Assembly: GCA_910587955.1 (NCBI GenBank)
Contig: CAJUNN010000014.1
Coordinates: forward strand, 1-54,050
Source of the DNA: an uncultured Lachnospiraceae bacterium
GTDB lineage: Bacteria; Bacillota; Clostridia; Lachnospirales; Lachnospiraceae
Reading direction: 5' to 3'
DNA length: 54,050 nt
Shown here piece by piece: positions 41,280-49,997 of the stretch (positions within the stretch are counted from its first letter, which is position 1; each line of letters opens with the position of its first letter). The notes beneath the pieces are model-generated. The model had not been told where the DNA came from and did no database searches. It saw only the letters and a list, made by a program, of their open reading frames with translations. The translations under genes were made by a program, and so were the position numbers.

Positions 41280-41304
41280 CATCCCTTTGATTTTGTGATA
41301 TACT
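41276..41304 (+). promoter_or_regulatory. Sigma-A promoter with extended -10
   Basis: ATGACA (41276-41281), 17-base spacer, TATACT (41299-41304) preceded by TGA. The -35 overlaps the miaB stop codon. It would drive the operon starting at 41360. Confidence 0.7.
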
Positions 41305-41359
41305 TTTTAGAAGAGGTCCTGTATCAGGCAGGGAAACGTTAGCGGTAAAGGAGAACTCT

Positions 41360-42070
41360 ATGGAGAACAGACGTTGCAGTTTGAGATATCCTTATCTTTC
41401 TGTAAAAGCTCAGACAGGCGATTCCTTCGGAGGAAACCAGAACTGGTCTGCCGGGCGTATCATGCGCAGATACGGCTGCGGCGTGGTGGGAGTGGGAGAT
41501 GTCTTGCTCTACCTGGGGCTGCACCGGACGGAGTGCGAGACGGATCTGTTTTATGGGATGCTGCGGGAGGACGGCCTTCTCTCCCTGCCCCGCTATGAGC
41601 GTTATCTGACCAAGCTTCGGAAGCGTTACCTGCCGGTGATTCCGGGATTTGGGATTCCGGGTTTTTTTCTTCCCATAGGAATGAACCGGTATTTCCGGCG
41701 CTACCGGATTGGCATGCGGGCCAGCTGGGGACTGCGCTTCGGCCAGATCCTGCCCCGGATTGAGGCTATGCTGCAGCAGGATATTCCGGTCATTCTGGCC
41801 ATCGGCCCCAATTTCCCTCCGCTTTTGGGGAGGAAGAAGGTGACCTTTTACAGGCTGGAGAACGGGGAATATCTTCCGGCTGCGGAGACTGCGGCGCATT
41901 TTGTTGTTGTGACCGGTATCGTGGGGGAGTATCTGCAGGTATCCTCCTGGGGAAAAGAATACTACATGTTCTGGCCGGAGTATCAACGGTATGTAAAAAA
42001 ATGCAGCAGCTTTTTTGCCAGCAACATCTGCCGCATCCGGGAAAAGAAGAAGAGGAAAATATTTAAATGA
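41360..42070 (+). CDS. Papain-like (C39-like) protein
   Basis: 236-residue cytoplasmic protein with a papain-like pattern: C40 in RRYGCGVVGVGD at the start of a helix, H180 in AAHFVVVTGI and SSWG (195-198) in LQVSSWGKEYY, comparable to the C...H...NSWG order of papain folds. The Asn equivalent is Ser, so activity is uncertain. There is no signal peptide. First gene of an operon with a YfbR-type nucleotidase (4-base overlap). The substrate is unknown. Confidence 0.6.
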   Translation: MENRRCSLRYPYLSVKAQTGDSFGGNQNWSAGRIMRRYGCGVVGVGDVLLYLGLHRTECETDLFYGMLREDGLLSLPRYERYLTKLRKRYLPVIPGFGIPGFFLPIGMNRYFRRYRIGMRASWGLRFGQILPRIEAMLQQDIPVILAIGPNFPPLLGRKKVTFYRLENGEYLPAAETAAHFVVVTGIVGEYLQVSSWGKEYYMFWPEYQRYVKKCSSFFASNICRIREKKKRKIFK

Positions 42071-42657
42071 ACAGTTTTTTTGCCATGATGTCCCGGATGA
42101 AATACATTGAGCGCTGGGCGCTTATGCGGAATTCCAGGAGTGAGAATTTAAGTGAACACAGCCTGGAAGTGTCTATGATTGCCCATGCCCTAGCCGTGAT
42201 CGGCAACACCTTCCTTGGAAAGGAGCTGGATGCCAAGAAAGCGGCGCTTCTGGGGATTTATCACGACGCGACAGAGATTATCACCGGTGATATGCCTACG
42301 CCTATCAAATATTACAACGCGCAGATTAAAAATACGTATAAAGATATTGAGAAAAAAGCCTCTAAAACCCTTTTGGACATGCTTCCGGAAGAGATGCAGG
42401 CTTCCTACCGGGCGGTGTTTGAGAAGCAGCAGGAGGATGCGTATCTGTGGAAGCTGGTGAAGGTGGCGGACAAGCTGTCTGCGTATATCAAATGTGTGGA
42501 AGAGGAGCAGGCGGGAAACCGGGAATTTATCCGGGCCAAGGAAATGACCTTAAACCATATACGAAGCATGGGAGTGGAGGAGACAACATTGTTTCTGGAA
42601 TATTTTATGGACTCCTACGGAAAAAATTTGGATGAACTTACAGGAGGAGAACAATGA
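42067..42657 (+). CDS. yfbR: YfbR-like 5'-deoxynucleotidase (HD domain)
   Basis: 196-residue HD hydrolase that removes the phosphate of deoxynucleoside monophosphates. Metal-site motifs: SEHSLEVSMIAHALAVI with the first His, then GIYHDATEIITGDMPTPIKY with the HD pair and the Glu/Asp typical of YfbR; a later VADKLSAYIKC. ATGA overlaps on both sides (with the papain-like gene and the zinc-ribbon gene) indicate tight translational coupling. Confidence 0.88.
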   Translation: MNSFFAMMSRMKYIERWALMRNSRSENLSEHSLEVSMIAHALAVIGNTFLGKELDAKKAALLGIYHDATEIITGDMPTPIKYYNAQIKNTYKDIEKKASKTLLDMLPEEMQASYRAVFEKQQEDAYLWKLVKVADKLSAYIKCVEEEQAGNREFIRAKEMTLNHIRSMGVEETTLFLEYFMDSYGKNLDELTGGEQ

Positions 42658-43718
42658 GCGAGAATCGTGATTTCGGTTTTTGCCCCAGATGCGGGGCGCT
42701 GATGCAGAGTGGGATCTGTCAGAGTTGCGGTTATGAAAACCGGGGGCAGGCTCCGTCTCCGTCTCAGAATCCGGGCTGGAGCCAGGGAGTCCAGGGATTT
42801 CAGCAGACACAGAACCGGCAGGGGTATCCCGGCTATCCCCAGGTTTATGTGGGGCCCCCCAGGGAGAAGGGCAATAAGAAGGGAATGTGGTTTGCGCTGG
42901 CGGCCGCGGTTGTTCTGATTCTGGGAATGATTTTCGCGATAACCTTCTATATTCACTCCATTTTTAAGATGGGAATGGAAATCAGCGAGTCAGAGCCGGG
43001 ATTCCGGGATGAATCAAATTCCGGCAATGACTATTTTGGCGATGATTACGGTTATGACGATGATTATGACTATGATTACGACGATGATTACGGTTATTAC
43101 GAACCGGATGAGAATGATCCCTACTATGAAACCATTACGGATGCCACCCGGACGGATCTTGCGTACGGGATTGACTGGATAACGGAATCCATAGATCCGG
43201 ATGATTCCGAAGATTACTGCACTTTTTACTGCATTTATCCCATGCTGCGGGATTTTGAGGATGAGCATAAGTATGACTCTGCCAATGCAGCCATTCGGGA
43301 AATGGCCCAGAGCTACCGTGCTTCCTACCGGGAATATTCTGGGGGATGCAGTACCTACAGTTATGTGACCTACATGGATGAGGAGAAAGTAAGTGTGGCC
43401 TTCCAGCACGATTTGTATGTGGAAGGCGGAAAAATACCCAAGGTAAATGCTGTGAATTTCCGGGTGGAGACGGGAGAAGTGATCGGTTACGAAGAGATGG
43501 CTGAGCTGGACCAGGATCTGGCCATCCGTTTCCGGGCCCAGGATAAGACACAGAATGACGGAGTGGAGTACGTACAGGATCTGACGGATGAGGAACTTCT
43601 GGAAATCCTGGGAGATCCCCAGGCGGCAGTGATGTTCTACACGCCGGTGGGCCTGGAGATCGGATTCAACTATGAGGACGGCTGGGTGACTGTGACCTTC
43701 AAAGAGCGGGCCCTTTAG
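42654..43718 (+). CDS. Zinc-ribbon membrane protein with acidic Tyr/Asp tract
   Basis: 354-residue protein. A zinc ribbon (C10, C13, C22, C25) is followed by a Pro/Gln/Gly linker, one membrane helix (about 77-100), an unusual Asp/Tyr/Gly repeat tract (about 120-152) and a C-terminal domain resembling DUF3298/RsiV-type folds (HDLYVEGGKIPKVNAVNFRV, ending YEDGWVTVTFKE). The zinc ribbon would be cytoplasmic and the C-terminal domain outside. Start overlaps yfbR by 4 bases. Possibly an envelope or lysozyme-related sensor; not established. Confidence 0.7.
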   Translation: MSENRDFGFCPRCGALMQSGICQSCGYENRGQAPSPSQNPGWSQGVQGFQQTQNRQGYPGYPQVYVGPPREKGNKKGMWFALAAAVVLILGMIFAITFYIHSIFKMGMEISESEPGFRDESNSGNDYFGDDYGYDDDYDYDYDDDYGYYEPDENDPYYETITDATRTDLAYGIDWITESIDPDDSEDYCTFYCIYPMLRDFEDEHKYDSANAAIREMAQSYRASYREYSGGCSTYSYVTYMDEEKVSVAFQHDLYVEGGKIPKVNAVNFRVETGEVIGYEEMAELDQDLAIRFRAQDKTQNDGVEYVQDLTDEELLEILGDPQAAVMFYTPVGLEIGFNYEDGWVTVTFKERAL

Positions 43719-43740
43719 ACAAAAGACGGGGGAATACTAG

Positions 43741-44571
43741 ATGCTGAATATTGGAAGCCATATTTCCTCTGCCAAGGGGTATGAGGCCATGGGAAAGCAG
43801 GCGCAGAAGCTGGGAGCCAGTACCTTTGCTTTCTTTACCCGGAATCCCAGGGGAGGAAGCGCAAAGGAAATACGCCCGGAGGATGCAGCGCGCTTCCGGG
43901 AAATGTGGAAGGAGTATGGGGATCGCGTGATCGTGGCCCATGCGCCTTATACGCTGAATGCCTGTTCGGATAAAGAGGAGGTCCGCCGTTTCGCCCGGGA
44001 GACCTTCGCTTCGGATCTGGAGCGCATGGAGTACACGCCGGGAAATTATTATAACTTTCATCCCGGCAGCCATGTGGGACATGGAGCCGAAGAGGGGATC
44101 CGGCAGATTGCGCAAATGCTGAACGGCTGCCTGAAAGAAGAACAGTCCACCACCGTGCTTTTGGAGACTATGGCTGGGAAGGGCAGCGAGATTGGGAGAA
44201 GCTTTGAAGAGCTGCGGGCCATTCTGGATCGGGTGGAGCTCTCTGCAAAGATGGGAATCTGTCTGGATACCTGCCATGTGTGGGACGCAGGCTACGATAT
44301 CGTGAACCGGCTGGATGAGGTGCTGGAAGCGTTTGATGCAGTGATTGGCCTGGAGCGTCTGAAAGCCGTTCATATCAATGACAGCATGAATCCCTGCGGC
44401 AGCCGCAAGGACCGTCATGCCCGGATTGGGGAGGGAACCATCGGATTGGAGGCATTCGGCAGGATTGTACGGCACCCGGGACTTCGGGATTTGCCGTTTA
44501 TCCTGGAGACGCCCAATGATGATGCGGGCTGGGCGGAGGAGATACGCCTGCTGCGGAGTCTGGCCGGCTGA
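43741..44571 (+). CDS. nfo: Endonuclease IV (AP endonuclease)
   Basis: 276-residue zinc-dependent DNA repair enzyme that cuts at abasic sites. Motifs: IGSHISSAKGY at the start, VAHAPYTLN, YNFHPGSHVGHG, LLETMAGKG, GICLDTCHVWDAGYD, HINDSMNPCGSRKDRHARIG and FILETPNDD. The metal-binding His/Glu/Asp residues are all present. Probably in the same operon as the three upstream genes. Confidence 0.95.
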   Translation: MLNIGSHISSAKGYEAMGKQAQKLGASTFAFFTRNPRGGSAKEIRPEDAARFREMWKEYGDRVIVAHAPYTLNACSDKEEVRRFARETFASDLERMEYTPGNYYNFHPGSHVGHGAEEGIRQIAQMLNGCLKEEQSTTVLLETMAGKGSEIGRSFEELRAILDRVELSAKMGICLDTCHVWDAGYDIVNRLDEVLEAFDAVIGLERLKAVHINDSMNPCGSRKDRHARIGEGTIGLEAFGRIVRHPGLRDLPFILETPNDDAGWAEEIRLLRSLAG

Positions 44572-44610
44572 ATCCCTGCAAGGCTGGCCGCAAGGAAGAA
44601 ATTGTGTGTA

Positions 44611-44639
44611 TTGACAATATCGTGTATCGATATTATAAT
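44611..44639 (+). promoter_or_regulatory. Consensus sigma-A promoter of the padR operon
   Basis: TTGACA (44611-44616), 17-base spacer, TATAAT (44634-44639): a perfect consensus promoter, covered by the operator arms. Confidence 0.95.
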
Positions 44640-44667
44640 AAAATCAACAATATCGATACACGATATT
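44616..44667. promoter_or_regulatory. 19-bp inverted repeat operator (PadR)
   Basis: AATATCGTGTATCGATATT (44616-44634) and its exact reverse complement (44649-44667) flank the -10. Each arm is itself nearly palindromic. Repression by the PadR protein encoded 26 bases downstream is the simplest reading. Confidence 0.88.
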
Positions 44668-44692
44668 AAAGAAAAAGAGAGGGATAAAAAGC

Positions 44693-45010
44693 ATGCCCAG
44701 AGAGCAGTTTCAAAACCTTACGGAACCCATGTATTACATTCTCTTGGCTCTTTTGGAGGAGTGCTGCGGGGTGGACATTATGGATTTGGTGGAGGACTTA
44801 TCCGGGGGAAGGGTCCGGATCGGTCCTGGGACGCTGTACACGCTTCTGGCCCGTTTTGAGCAGGAGGATATGATCCGGGAGGTTCAGATCCAGGGAAGGA
44901 AGCGGTGGTACCGGATTACAGAGAAGGGAAAGGAGCGGCTTTTGGAGGAGCAGGAACGCCTGCGGGCACAGCTTAGGGATGGAGAGCGGAGATTGGGGGG
45001 AAGGCAGTGA
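44693..45010 (+). CDS. PadR-family transcriptional repressor
   Basis: 105-residue regulator with a winged helix: LTEPMYYILLALLEECCGVD, then LSGGRVRIGPGTLYTLLARF and EEDMIREVQIQGRKRWYRIT. Only a short C-terminal dimerisation helix follows, as in the small PadR subfamily. GTGA overlap with the DUF2812 gene. Likely autoregulated through the 44616-44667 operator; its ligand is unknown, and membrane stress is the usual theme for this pair. Confidence 0.92.
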   Translation: MPREQFQNLTEPMYYILLALLEECCGVDIMDLVEDLSGGRVRIGPGTLYTLLARFEQEDMIREVQIQGRKRWYRITEKGKERLLEEQERLRAQLRDGERRLGGRQ

Positions 45011-46380
45011 AGGCAAAGAAGAAATGGAGGATACAGGATTTTGCACTCTATGAATTGCCGGCTATGGAAGAATATCTGAAACAAGAAGCTGCAAAAGGAT
45101 GGATGCTTCAGGCTGTCAAGGGAGGGTTCCTTTTTGTGTTTGAGAGGACAGAACCCTCGGAGCAGGTGTTTTCCGCGGCTGTCATAGGAGATATGCCGCT
45201 TTTGGAAGCCGAGGATTGTGATAAGGCCATAACTTACCGGGAATACTGTGAGCGGGCAGGGTGGCGCTTTGTATGCTCCAACCGGAGTATTCAGATTTTC
45301 TGCTCTCCGGCAGAAGAAGAACGCACTCCCATTGAAACGGATGAAAAACTCCGGGCAGAGGCAGTCTTAAGTCAGCTTCGGAAAAGTATTTGGGGAGACT
45401 GGCTGTCTGCCTGGTTCTGCGCCTGCATTTTCTGGCGCACCCCCATTCATTACAGCGAATTCCTGGAAAATAATATATCCCTGACCCTGCGGGCCCTGGG
45501 GCTTTTCGGAGCGATCTTCGGTCTTGCAGCAGGACTGCGGGCTTTTTGCTGGTATAAACAGGCGAAGAAAGATTTGCAGGCAGGGAAAAACGTCTGCTTT
45601 ACGGGGGTGGAGAAACAGAAAAATAAGGAAGCGTCCCTGCCTTTTAAAGTCATAAACTTCCTGTTTCTTCTGACGGCTGTTTTGCTTATGATACAGTTTC
45701 TTTTTCGAGGGGCCGATGGTGTCTACGGCCTTGCCTTTGCCTTTGGAATCGGTGTTTTTCAAGTGTTTCTCTATAAAAGGATACGGAAAAAAGGATTTCG
45801 GAAACTGACATACGCCTTGGCTTATCTGGCCGGAATCTGCCTGATTCTTATTTTTGCAGAGCTGCTCTTTGTGATGGTACATCCTATAGAGGGGCGGGAG
45901 CAGGAAGCCGCAGATTTCCGGTGGATCCTTACCTCGGAAGAACTGGGACTGGGGCCGGGAGACGAACCTCCTTATGGGAAACAAGGCAGCAGCCTTCTGG
46001 GGAAAATGCAGGAATACGAAAGCGCCGGAACAGAGCTCTTGGAAGGAGAATCCAGGTTCTGGCGGCTGGAATACCGGTATTACCAAAGCCGGAGCTCCTG
46101 GCTTAGAAAGCGCTTGAAAGAAGAGATTCTAAAACCGGTGAAAACCCGCTATGGGGGAGGAATCCGCCGGAGCTTTCGGACAGAAGAGCAGGAAGCCCGG
46201 AATGGGATACGGGTGCTTGGCATTTACGATGAGATTACGGACGGAGACGGCCGGCTTTTGGAGGAAACTTTTGCAGGATATCTTCTGGAGGGAGAAGACA
46301 GCCTTTTCTATTTCCGGCTGACAGGGAGCGATGCTTTTTTGGAAGAAAAACTTTTAGAATCCATTGTATTTTTTCTCTGA
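45007..46380 (+). CDS. DUF2812 membrane protein
   Basis: 457-residue protein with the N-terminal DUF2812 domain (FALYELPAMEEYLKQEAAKG, then WMLQAVKGGFLFVFERTEP) and four membrane helices between about residues 130 and 310. The C-terminal 140 residues are probably a second cytoplasmic or outer domain. GTG start overlapping padR. The PadR-DUF2812 pairing is widespread in Clostridia; the function is not known. Confidence 0.87.
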   Translation: MKAKKKWRIQDFALYELPAMEEYLKQEAAKGWMLQAVKGGFLFVFERTEPSEQVFSAAVIGDMPLLEAEDCDKAITYREYCERAGWRFVCSNRSIQIFCSPAEEERTPIETDEKLRAEAVLSQLRKSIWGDWLSAWFCACIFWRTPIHYSEFLENNISLTLRALGLFGAIFGLAAGLRAFCWYKQAKKDLQAGKNVCFTGVEKQKNKEASLPFKVINFLFLLTAVLLMIQFLFRGADGVYGLAFAFGIGVFQVFLYKRIRKKGFRKLTYALAYLAGICLILIFAELLFVMVHPIEGREQEAADFRWILTSEELGLGPGDEPPYGKQGSSLLGKMQEYESAGTELLEGESRFWRLEYRYYQSRSSWLRKRLKEEILKPVKTRYGGGIRRSFRTEEQEARNGIRVLGIYDEITDGDGRLLEETFAGYLLEGEDSLFYFRLTGSDAFLEEKLLESIVFFL

Positions 46381-46392
46381 GGACGGTATACT
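46364..46392 (+). promoter_or_regulatory. Possible sigma-A promoter
   Basis: TTGTAT (46364-46369), 17-base spacer, TATACT (46387-46392). The -35 is weak; it overlaps the end of the DUF2812 gene and would drive the nuclease gene. Confidence 0.5.
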
Positions 46393-46486
46393 AGAAGATA
46401 GAAGGTATCAGGTGCGGACGATAAAACAGCGGCTGTTCGCTTTTGAAAGCGGGACGCTGCGGACAGAAAAGAAGGGGGATGAATTT

Positions 46487-48088
46487 ATGAAACTGACATT
46501 TCTGGGTGCGGCTCATGAAGTGACGGGAAGCTGCCATATGATTGAAGCCTGCGGAAAGATTATGCTGGTAGACTGTGGGATGGAACAGGGGCCGGATCTC
46601 TATGAAAACCAGGAGATTCCGGTGGAGGCATCCCGGATCGACTGCGTATTTCTGACCCATGCCCACATCGATCATTCCGGTCTGCTTCCCCTTTTGTATA
46701 CCCGGGGATTCCGCGGAGCGATTTACGCCACAAAGGCTACCCGGGATCTCTGCGAGGTGATGCTTAGGGACAGTGCCCATATCCAGATGTTTGAGGCGGA
46801 GTGGCGGAACCGGAAGGCCAAAAGATCCGGAAAGCCGGAATATGTTCCCCTTTATGATGTAGCGGCTGCGGATGCCACGGTGCGGCTGTTCCGGGGCTGT
46901 GAGTACGGCGTGCGCATTCCGGTGGCGGAAGGGATCGAGATCCGCTTTACGGATGTGGGCCATCTTCTTGGTTCTTCCTGCATTGAGATCTGGCTGACGG
47001 AAGGAGAGGAGGCCAAGAAGCTTCTGTTTTCCGGCGATGTAGGGAATCTGGATCAGCCTATCATCAAGGATCCCCAGACTGTAGACGGGGCGGACTATGT
47101 GATTCTTGAGTCCACCTATGGAAACCGGAGCCATGGAGAGCGGCCGGATTATGTAGAGTCTCTGGGGCAAATTTTAAAAGAAACCTTTGACAGGGGCGGC
47201 AATGTGGTGATTCCCTCTTTTGCGGTGGGAAGAACCCAGGAAATGCTCTATTTCCTGCGGGAGATCAAGTCCCGGCGGCTGGTGAAAGGGCATGAGGACT
47301 TTAAGGTTTACGTAGACAGTCCTCTTGCAGTCCAGGCCACGACGATTTTCAATAAAAATATGTATGAGTGTTTTGACGAAGAAACCATGGCTTTGGTCAA
47401 TCAGGGAATCAATCCCATCCAGTTTCCGGGATTAAGCCTTTCCATTACCAGTGACGAGTCCAAGGCCATCAATTTCGACGACAGGCCGAAGGTAATCCTG
47501 TCGGCGTCAGGCATGTGCGAGGCGGGACGTATCCGCCACCATCTGAAGCATAACCTGTGGCGCAAAGACAGCACCATTCTCTTTGTAGGCTATCAGGCTC
47601 ACGGAACCCTGGGCAGGGCCATTATCGAAGGCGCGGAGCAGGTGAAGCTCTTCGGCGAGGCAGTGGAAATACAGGCAGAAATCAAAGTACTTGCAGGTGT
47701 CAGCGGCCACGCGGATAAGCAGGGGCTTATAAGCTGGCTTACGGGCATGGAAAAGCGGCCGGAAAAAGTCTTTGTTGTCCACGGAGAGGATGCCGTCTGC
47801 GATGAGTTCGCCCAGTGCCTGCGTGAGGAGTACGGATATGCGGCGGAAGCGCCCTACAGCGGCGGAAGCTACGATCTCCTCTCGGATACGTGTATTGCCG
47901 TGGGAAATACGGAGCGGATCTCCAAGGATAAAAAACTTGCAAAACAGGTTTCGAAAGTATATGATAGATTGGTAGAGGCTGGGAAGCGTCTGCTGCATAT
48001 CATTGAGAAGAGCAAAGGTTTTGCCAATAAGGATTTGGCCAAAATGGCGGATCAGCTCCAGGCTTTCTGCGACAAATGGGAACGATAA
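46487..48088 (+). CDS. Beta-CASP metallo-beta-lactamase RNA-processing exonuclease
   Basis: 533-residue nuclease-family protein. The metal site is complete: HAHIDHSG, GHLLGSS, FSGDVG. The beta-CASP motifs follow: SFAVGRTQEML, VILSASGMCEAGRIRHHLKH and SGHADKQGL with the final His (VVHGED). The ATG at 46487 begins MKLTFLGAAHEVTGSCH and has AAGGGGG upstream; upstream in-frame sequence overlaps the previous gene. Homologues are often called YsjA-like or CPSF-like. It probably acts on RNA. Confidence 0.92.
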   Translation: MKLTFLGAAHEVTGSCHMIEACGKIMLVDCGMEQGPDLYENQEIPVEASRIDCVFLTHAHIDHSGLLPLLYTRGFRGAIYATKATRDLCEVMLRDSAHIQMFEAEWRNRKAKRSGKPEYVPLYDVAAADATVRLFRGCEYGVRIPVAEGIEIRFTDVGHLLGSSCIEIWLTEGEEAKKLLFSGDVGNLDQPIIKDPQTVDGADYVILESTYGNRSHGERPDYVESLGQILKETFDRGGNVVIPSFAVGRTQEMLYFLREIKSRRLVKGHEDFKVYVDSPLAVQATTIFNKNMYECFDEETMALVNQGINPIQFPGLSLSITSDESKAINFDDRPKVILSASGMCEAGRIRHHLKHNLWRKDSTILFVGYQAHGTLGRAIIEGAEQVKLFGEAVEIQAEIKVLAGVSGHADKQGLISWLTGMEKRPEKVFVVHGEDAVCDEFAQCLREEYGYAAEAPYSGGSYDLLSDTCIAVGNTERISKDKKLAKQVSKVYDRLVEAGKRLLHIIEKSKGFANKDLAKMADQLQAFCDKWER

Positions 48089-48109
48089 TGACAGGAGACG
48101 ACAAGTGCG

Positions 48110-48862
48110 ATGGAGACGAATGATAAGGAAAGACAGTTGAGTCCGGCGGAAAGGCGCCGCAGGATGGAGGCCCGGAGGGAGCGCCGGGAACGGGAGCGGA
48201 AAAAGAAGCGCCTCCGCATTCTGATGATTGCCGGAGCGGCGGCTTTGTTGGTTCTCATAGTTGTTTTGGTTTTTTTCTGGATGAAAAAAAGTTCCGGCAA
48301 AGGAGAGCACATCGAACCCAAAGGAGATTCCTATGTGATCTTTCTCGATCCGGGCCACGGCGGTGCGGATGTGGGCTTAAGCGGCGGCGACGGCCTGGAA
48401 AAGGACATAACCATGGACATCTGCTCCAAATTGAAAATTATGCTGGAGAGCCAGAATTATACGGTCATTATGTCCCGGGAGGATGATACACGCCTTTCCA
48501 AAGAGGAGCGGGTGGCAGCGGCCAATGCCAGCGGGGCGGATCTTCTAGTCAGCGTACATTGTAGCTATTCCGGAGACAGTAGCGTATCGGGAGCTGTGAG
48601 CCATTATAAAGAGGAGAGCAAGGCCAGCGAATTTTTGTGCCAGAATATCCAGGAGGCGCTGGTGAAGGAGAGCGGGGCCTTAGACGGCGGCACGGATGAG
48701 GGACGCTACAACATTCTTTCGGATACGGAGATGCCGGGAGTCCTGATTGAAGTGGGATACATGAGCAATGGGGAAGAAGCGGCCAGCCTTACGGACGATG
48801 CCTATCAGAACGATATGGCAAAAGGAATTGCAAAGGGAATTATTTTAAGCCTGAGCGAGTGA
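48110..48862 (+). CDS. N-acetylmuramoyl-L-alanine amidase (Amidase_3)
   Basis: 250-residue peptidoglycan hydrolase. A very basic cytoplasmic N-terminus (about 1-36), one membrane anchor (about 37-57), then the catalytic domain with the zinc ligands in FLDPGHGGADVG, GLEKDITMD and LVSVHC, and the catalytic Glu in VLIEVGYMSN. The SVHCS form differs from the usual SIHxN. It cuts the bond between MurNAc and the stem peptide outside the membrane. Confidence 0.93.
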   Translation: METNDKERQLSPAERRRRMEARRERRERERKKKRLRILMIAGAAALLVLIVVLVFFWMKKSSGKGEHIEPKGDSYVIFLDPGHGGADVGLSGGDGLEKDITMDICSKLKIMLESQNYTVIMSREDDTRLSKEERVAAANASGADLLVSVHCSYSGDSSVSGAVSHYKEESKASEFLCQNIQEALVKESGALDGGTDEGRYNILSDTEMPGVLIEVGYMSNGEEAASLTDDAYQNDMAKGIAKGIILSLSE

Positions 48863-48884
48863 TCGCAGAAAGGAGACGGATACA

Positions 48885-49523
48885 ATGGCAAACAATACGG
48901 TTATCACCATCGGACGCCAGTACGGCAGCGGGGGGCACGACATCGGCTTAAAGCTTGCAGAAGAAATGGGAATTCCCTGCTATGACAAGGAGCTTTTATC
49001 CAGGGCGGCCAAAGACAGCGGCCTGTGCCAGGAGCTGTTTGAAAATCACGACGAGAAACCCACCAACAGCTTTTTGTATTCCCTGGTGATGGATACTTAT
49101 TCTACAGGATATTCTTCCTCTGCTTTTGCGGAGATGCCTTTGAATCATAAGGTTTTTCTGGCACAGTTTGACACCATCAAGAAGATCGCCCAGGAGGGCC
49201 CCTGCGTGATGGTGGGAAGGTGTGCCGACTATGCCCTGGCAGAGTTCCCTTATGCAGTGAATGTCTTTGTCCACGCGGATCTGCAATCCCGGATCGTACG
49301 GATTGCCAGGCGTCATGATCTGACCAATGCCAAAGCAAAGGATCTCATTATCAAGACGGATAAACGCAGGGCTAGTTATTACAATTACTACACCAGCAAG
49401 AAGTGGGGAGAGGCAGCAGGCTATGACCTGTGCCTGGATACGGGGGCGCTGGGAATCGACGGAGCCATACATATAATCCGGGAATTTGTCAAATACAAGG
49501 AAAAGGAACACGAAAGGATTTAG
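48885..49523 (+). CDS. Cytidylate kinase-like protein
   Basis: 212-residue P-loop protein of the Cytidylate_kin2 family (PF13189). N-terminal GRQYGSGGHDIGLKLAEEMG and CYDKELLSRAAKDSG, later CVMVGRCADY and RASYYNYYTSKKWGEA. Distinct from true Cmk; the phosphate acceptor is not known. It lies 22 bases after the amidase gene. Confidence 0.88.
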   Translation: MANNTVITIGRQYGSGGHDIGLKLAEEMGIPCYDKELLSRAAKDSGLCQELFENHDEKPTNSFLYSLVMDTYSTGYSSSAFAEMPLNHKVFLAQFDTIKKIAQEGPCVMVGRCADYALAEFPYAVNVFVHADLQSRIVRIARRHDLTNAKAKDLIIKTDKRRASYYNYYTSKKWGEAAGYDLCLDTGALGIDGAIHIIREFVKYKEKEHERI

Positions 49524-49532
49524 AACTGTTAT

Positions 49533-49967
49533 ATGAGACTGGTCATACAGAGAGTGTCCCATTCATCGGTGACGGTGGATGGGACTGTTGTTGGAAAAAC
49601 GGGACCTGGATTTTTGGTTCTGGTCGGCGTAGGGCGGGGGGATACCAAAGCGGAGGCGGACCGGCTGGTCCGAAAAATGCTGGCCCTGCGCATTTTTGAG
49701 GATGAAAACGGAAAAATCAACCGTTCCATCCGGGACGTGGGAGGAGAAATTCTTCTGGTTTCCCAGTTTACCCTTTATGCAGACTGCAGCCACGGGAACC
49801 GTCCGGGCTTTACGGAGGCGGCGGAGCCGGGAAAGGCCAAGGAGCTGTACGAATATGTGATTGAACAGTGCCGCCGGGAAATTCCGGTGGTGGAACAGGG
49901 GATCTTCGGGGCAGATATGAAAGTGGAACTTTTGAATGACGGCCCTTTTACCATAATATTGGAATAA
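49533..49967 (+). CDS. dtd: D-aminoacyl-tRNA deacylase
   Basis: 144-residue proofreading enzyme that frees D-amino acids from tRNA. Motifs: MRLVIQRVSHSSVTVDG at the start, the catalytic-site LLVSQFTLYAD, and the Gly-Pro motif in NDGPFTIILE at the end. Complete. Short gap to carB (30 bases), so co-transcription is likely. Confidence 0.94.
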   Translation: MRLVIQRVSHSSVTVDGTVVGKTGPGFLVLVGVGRGDTKAEADRLVRKMLALRIFEDENGKINRSIRDVGGEILLVSQFTLYADCSHGNRPGFTEAAEPGKAKELYEYVIEQCRREIPVVEQGIFGADMKVELLNDGPFTIILE

Positions 49968-49997
49968 AAACAGCAATAGCAGAATAGGAGATGGATT

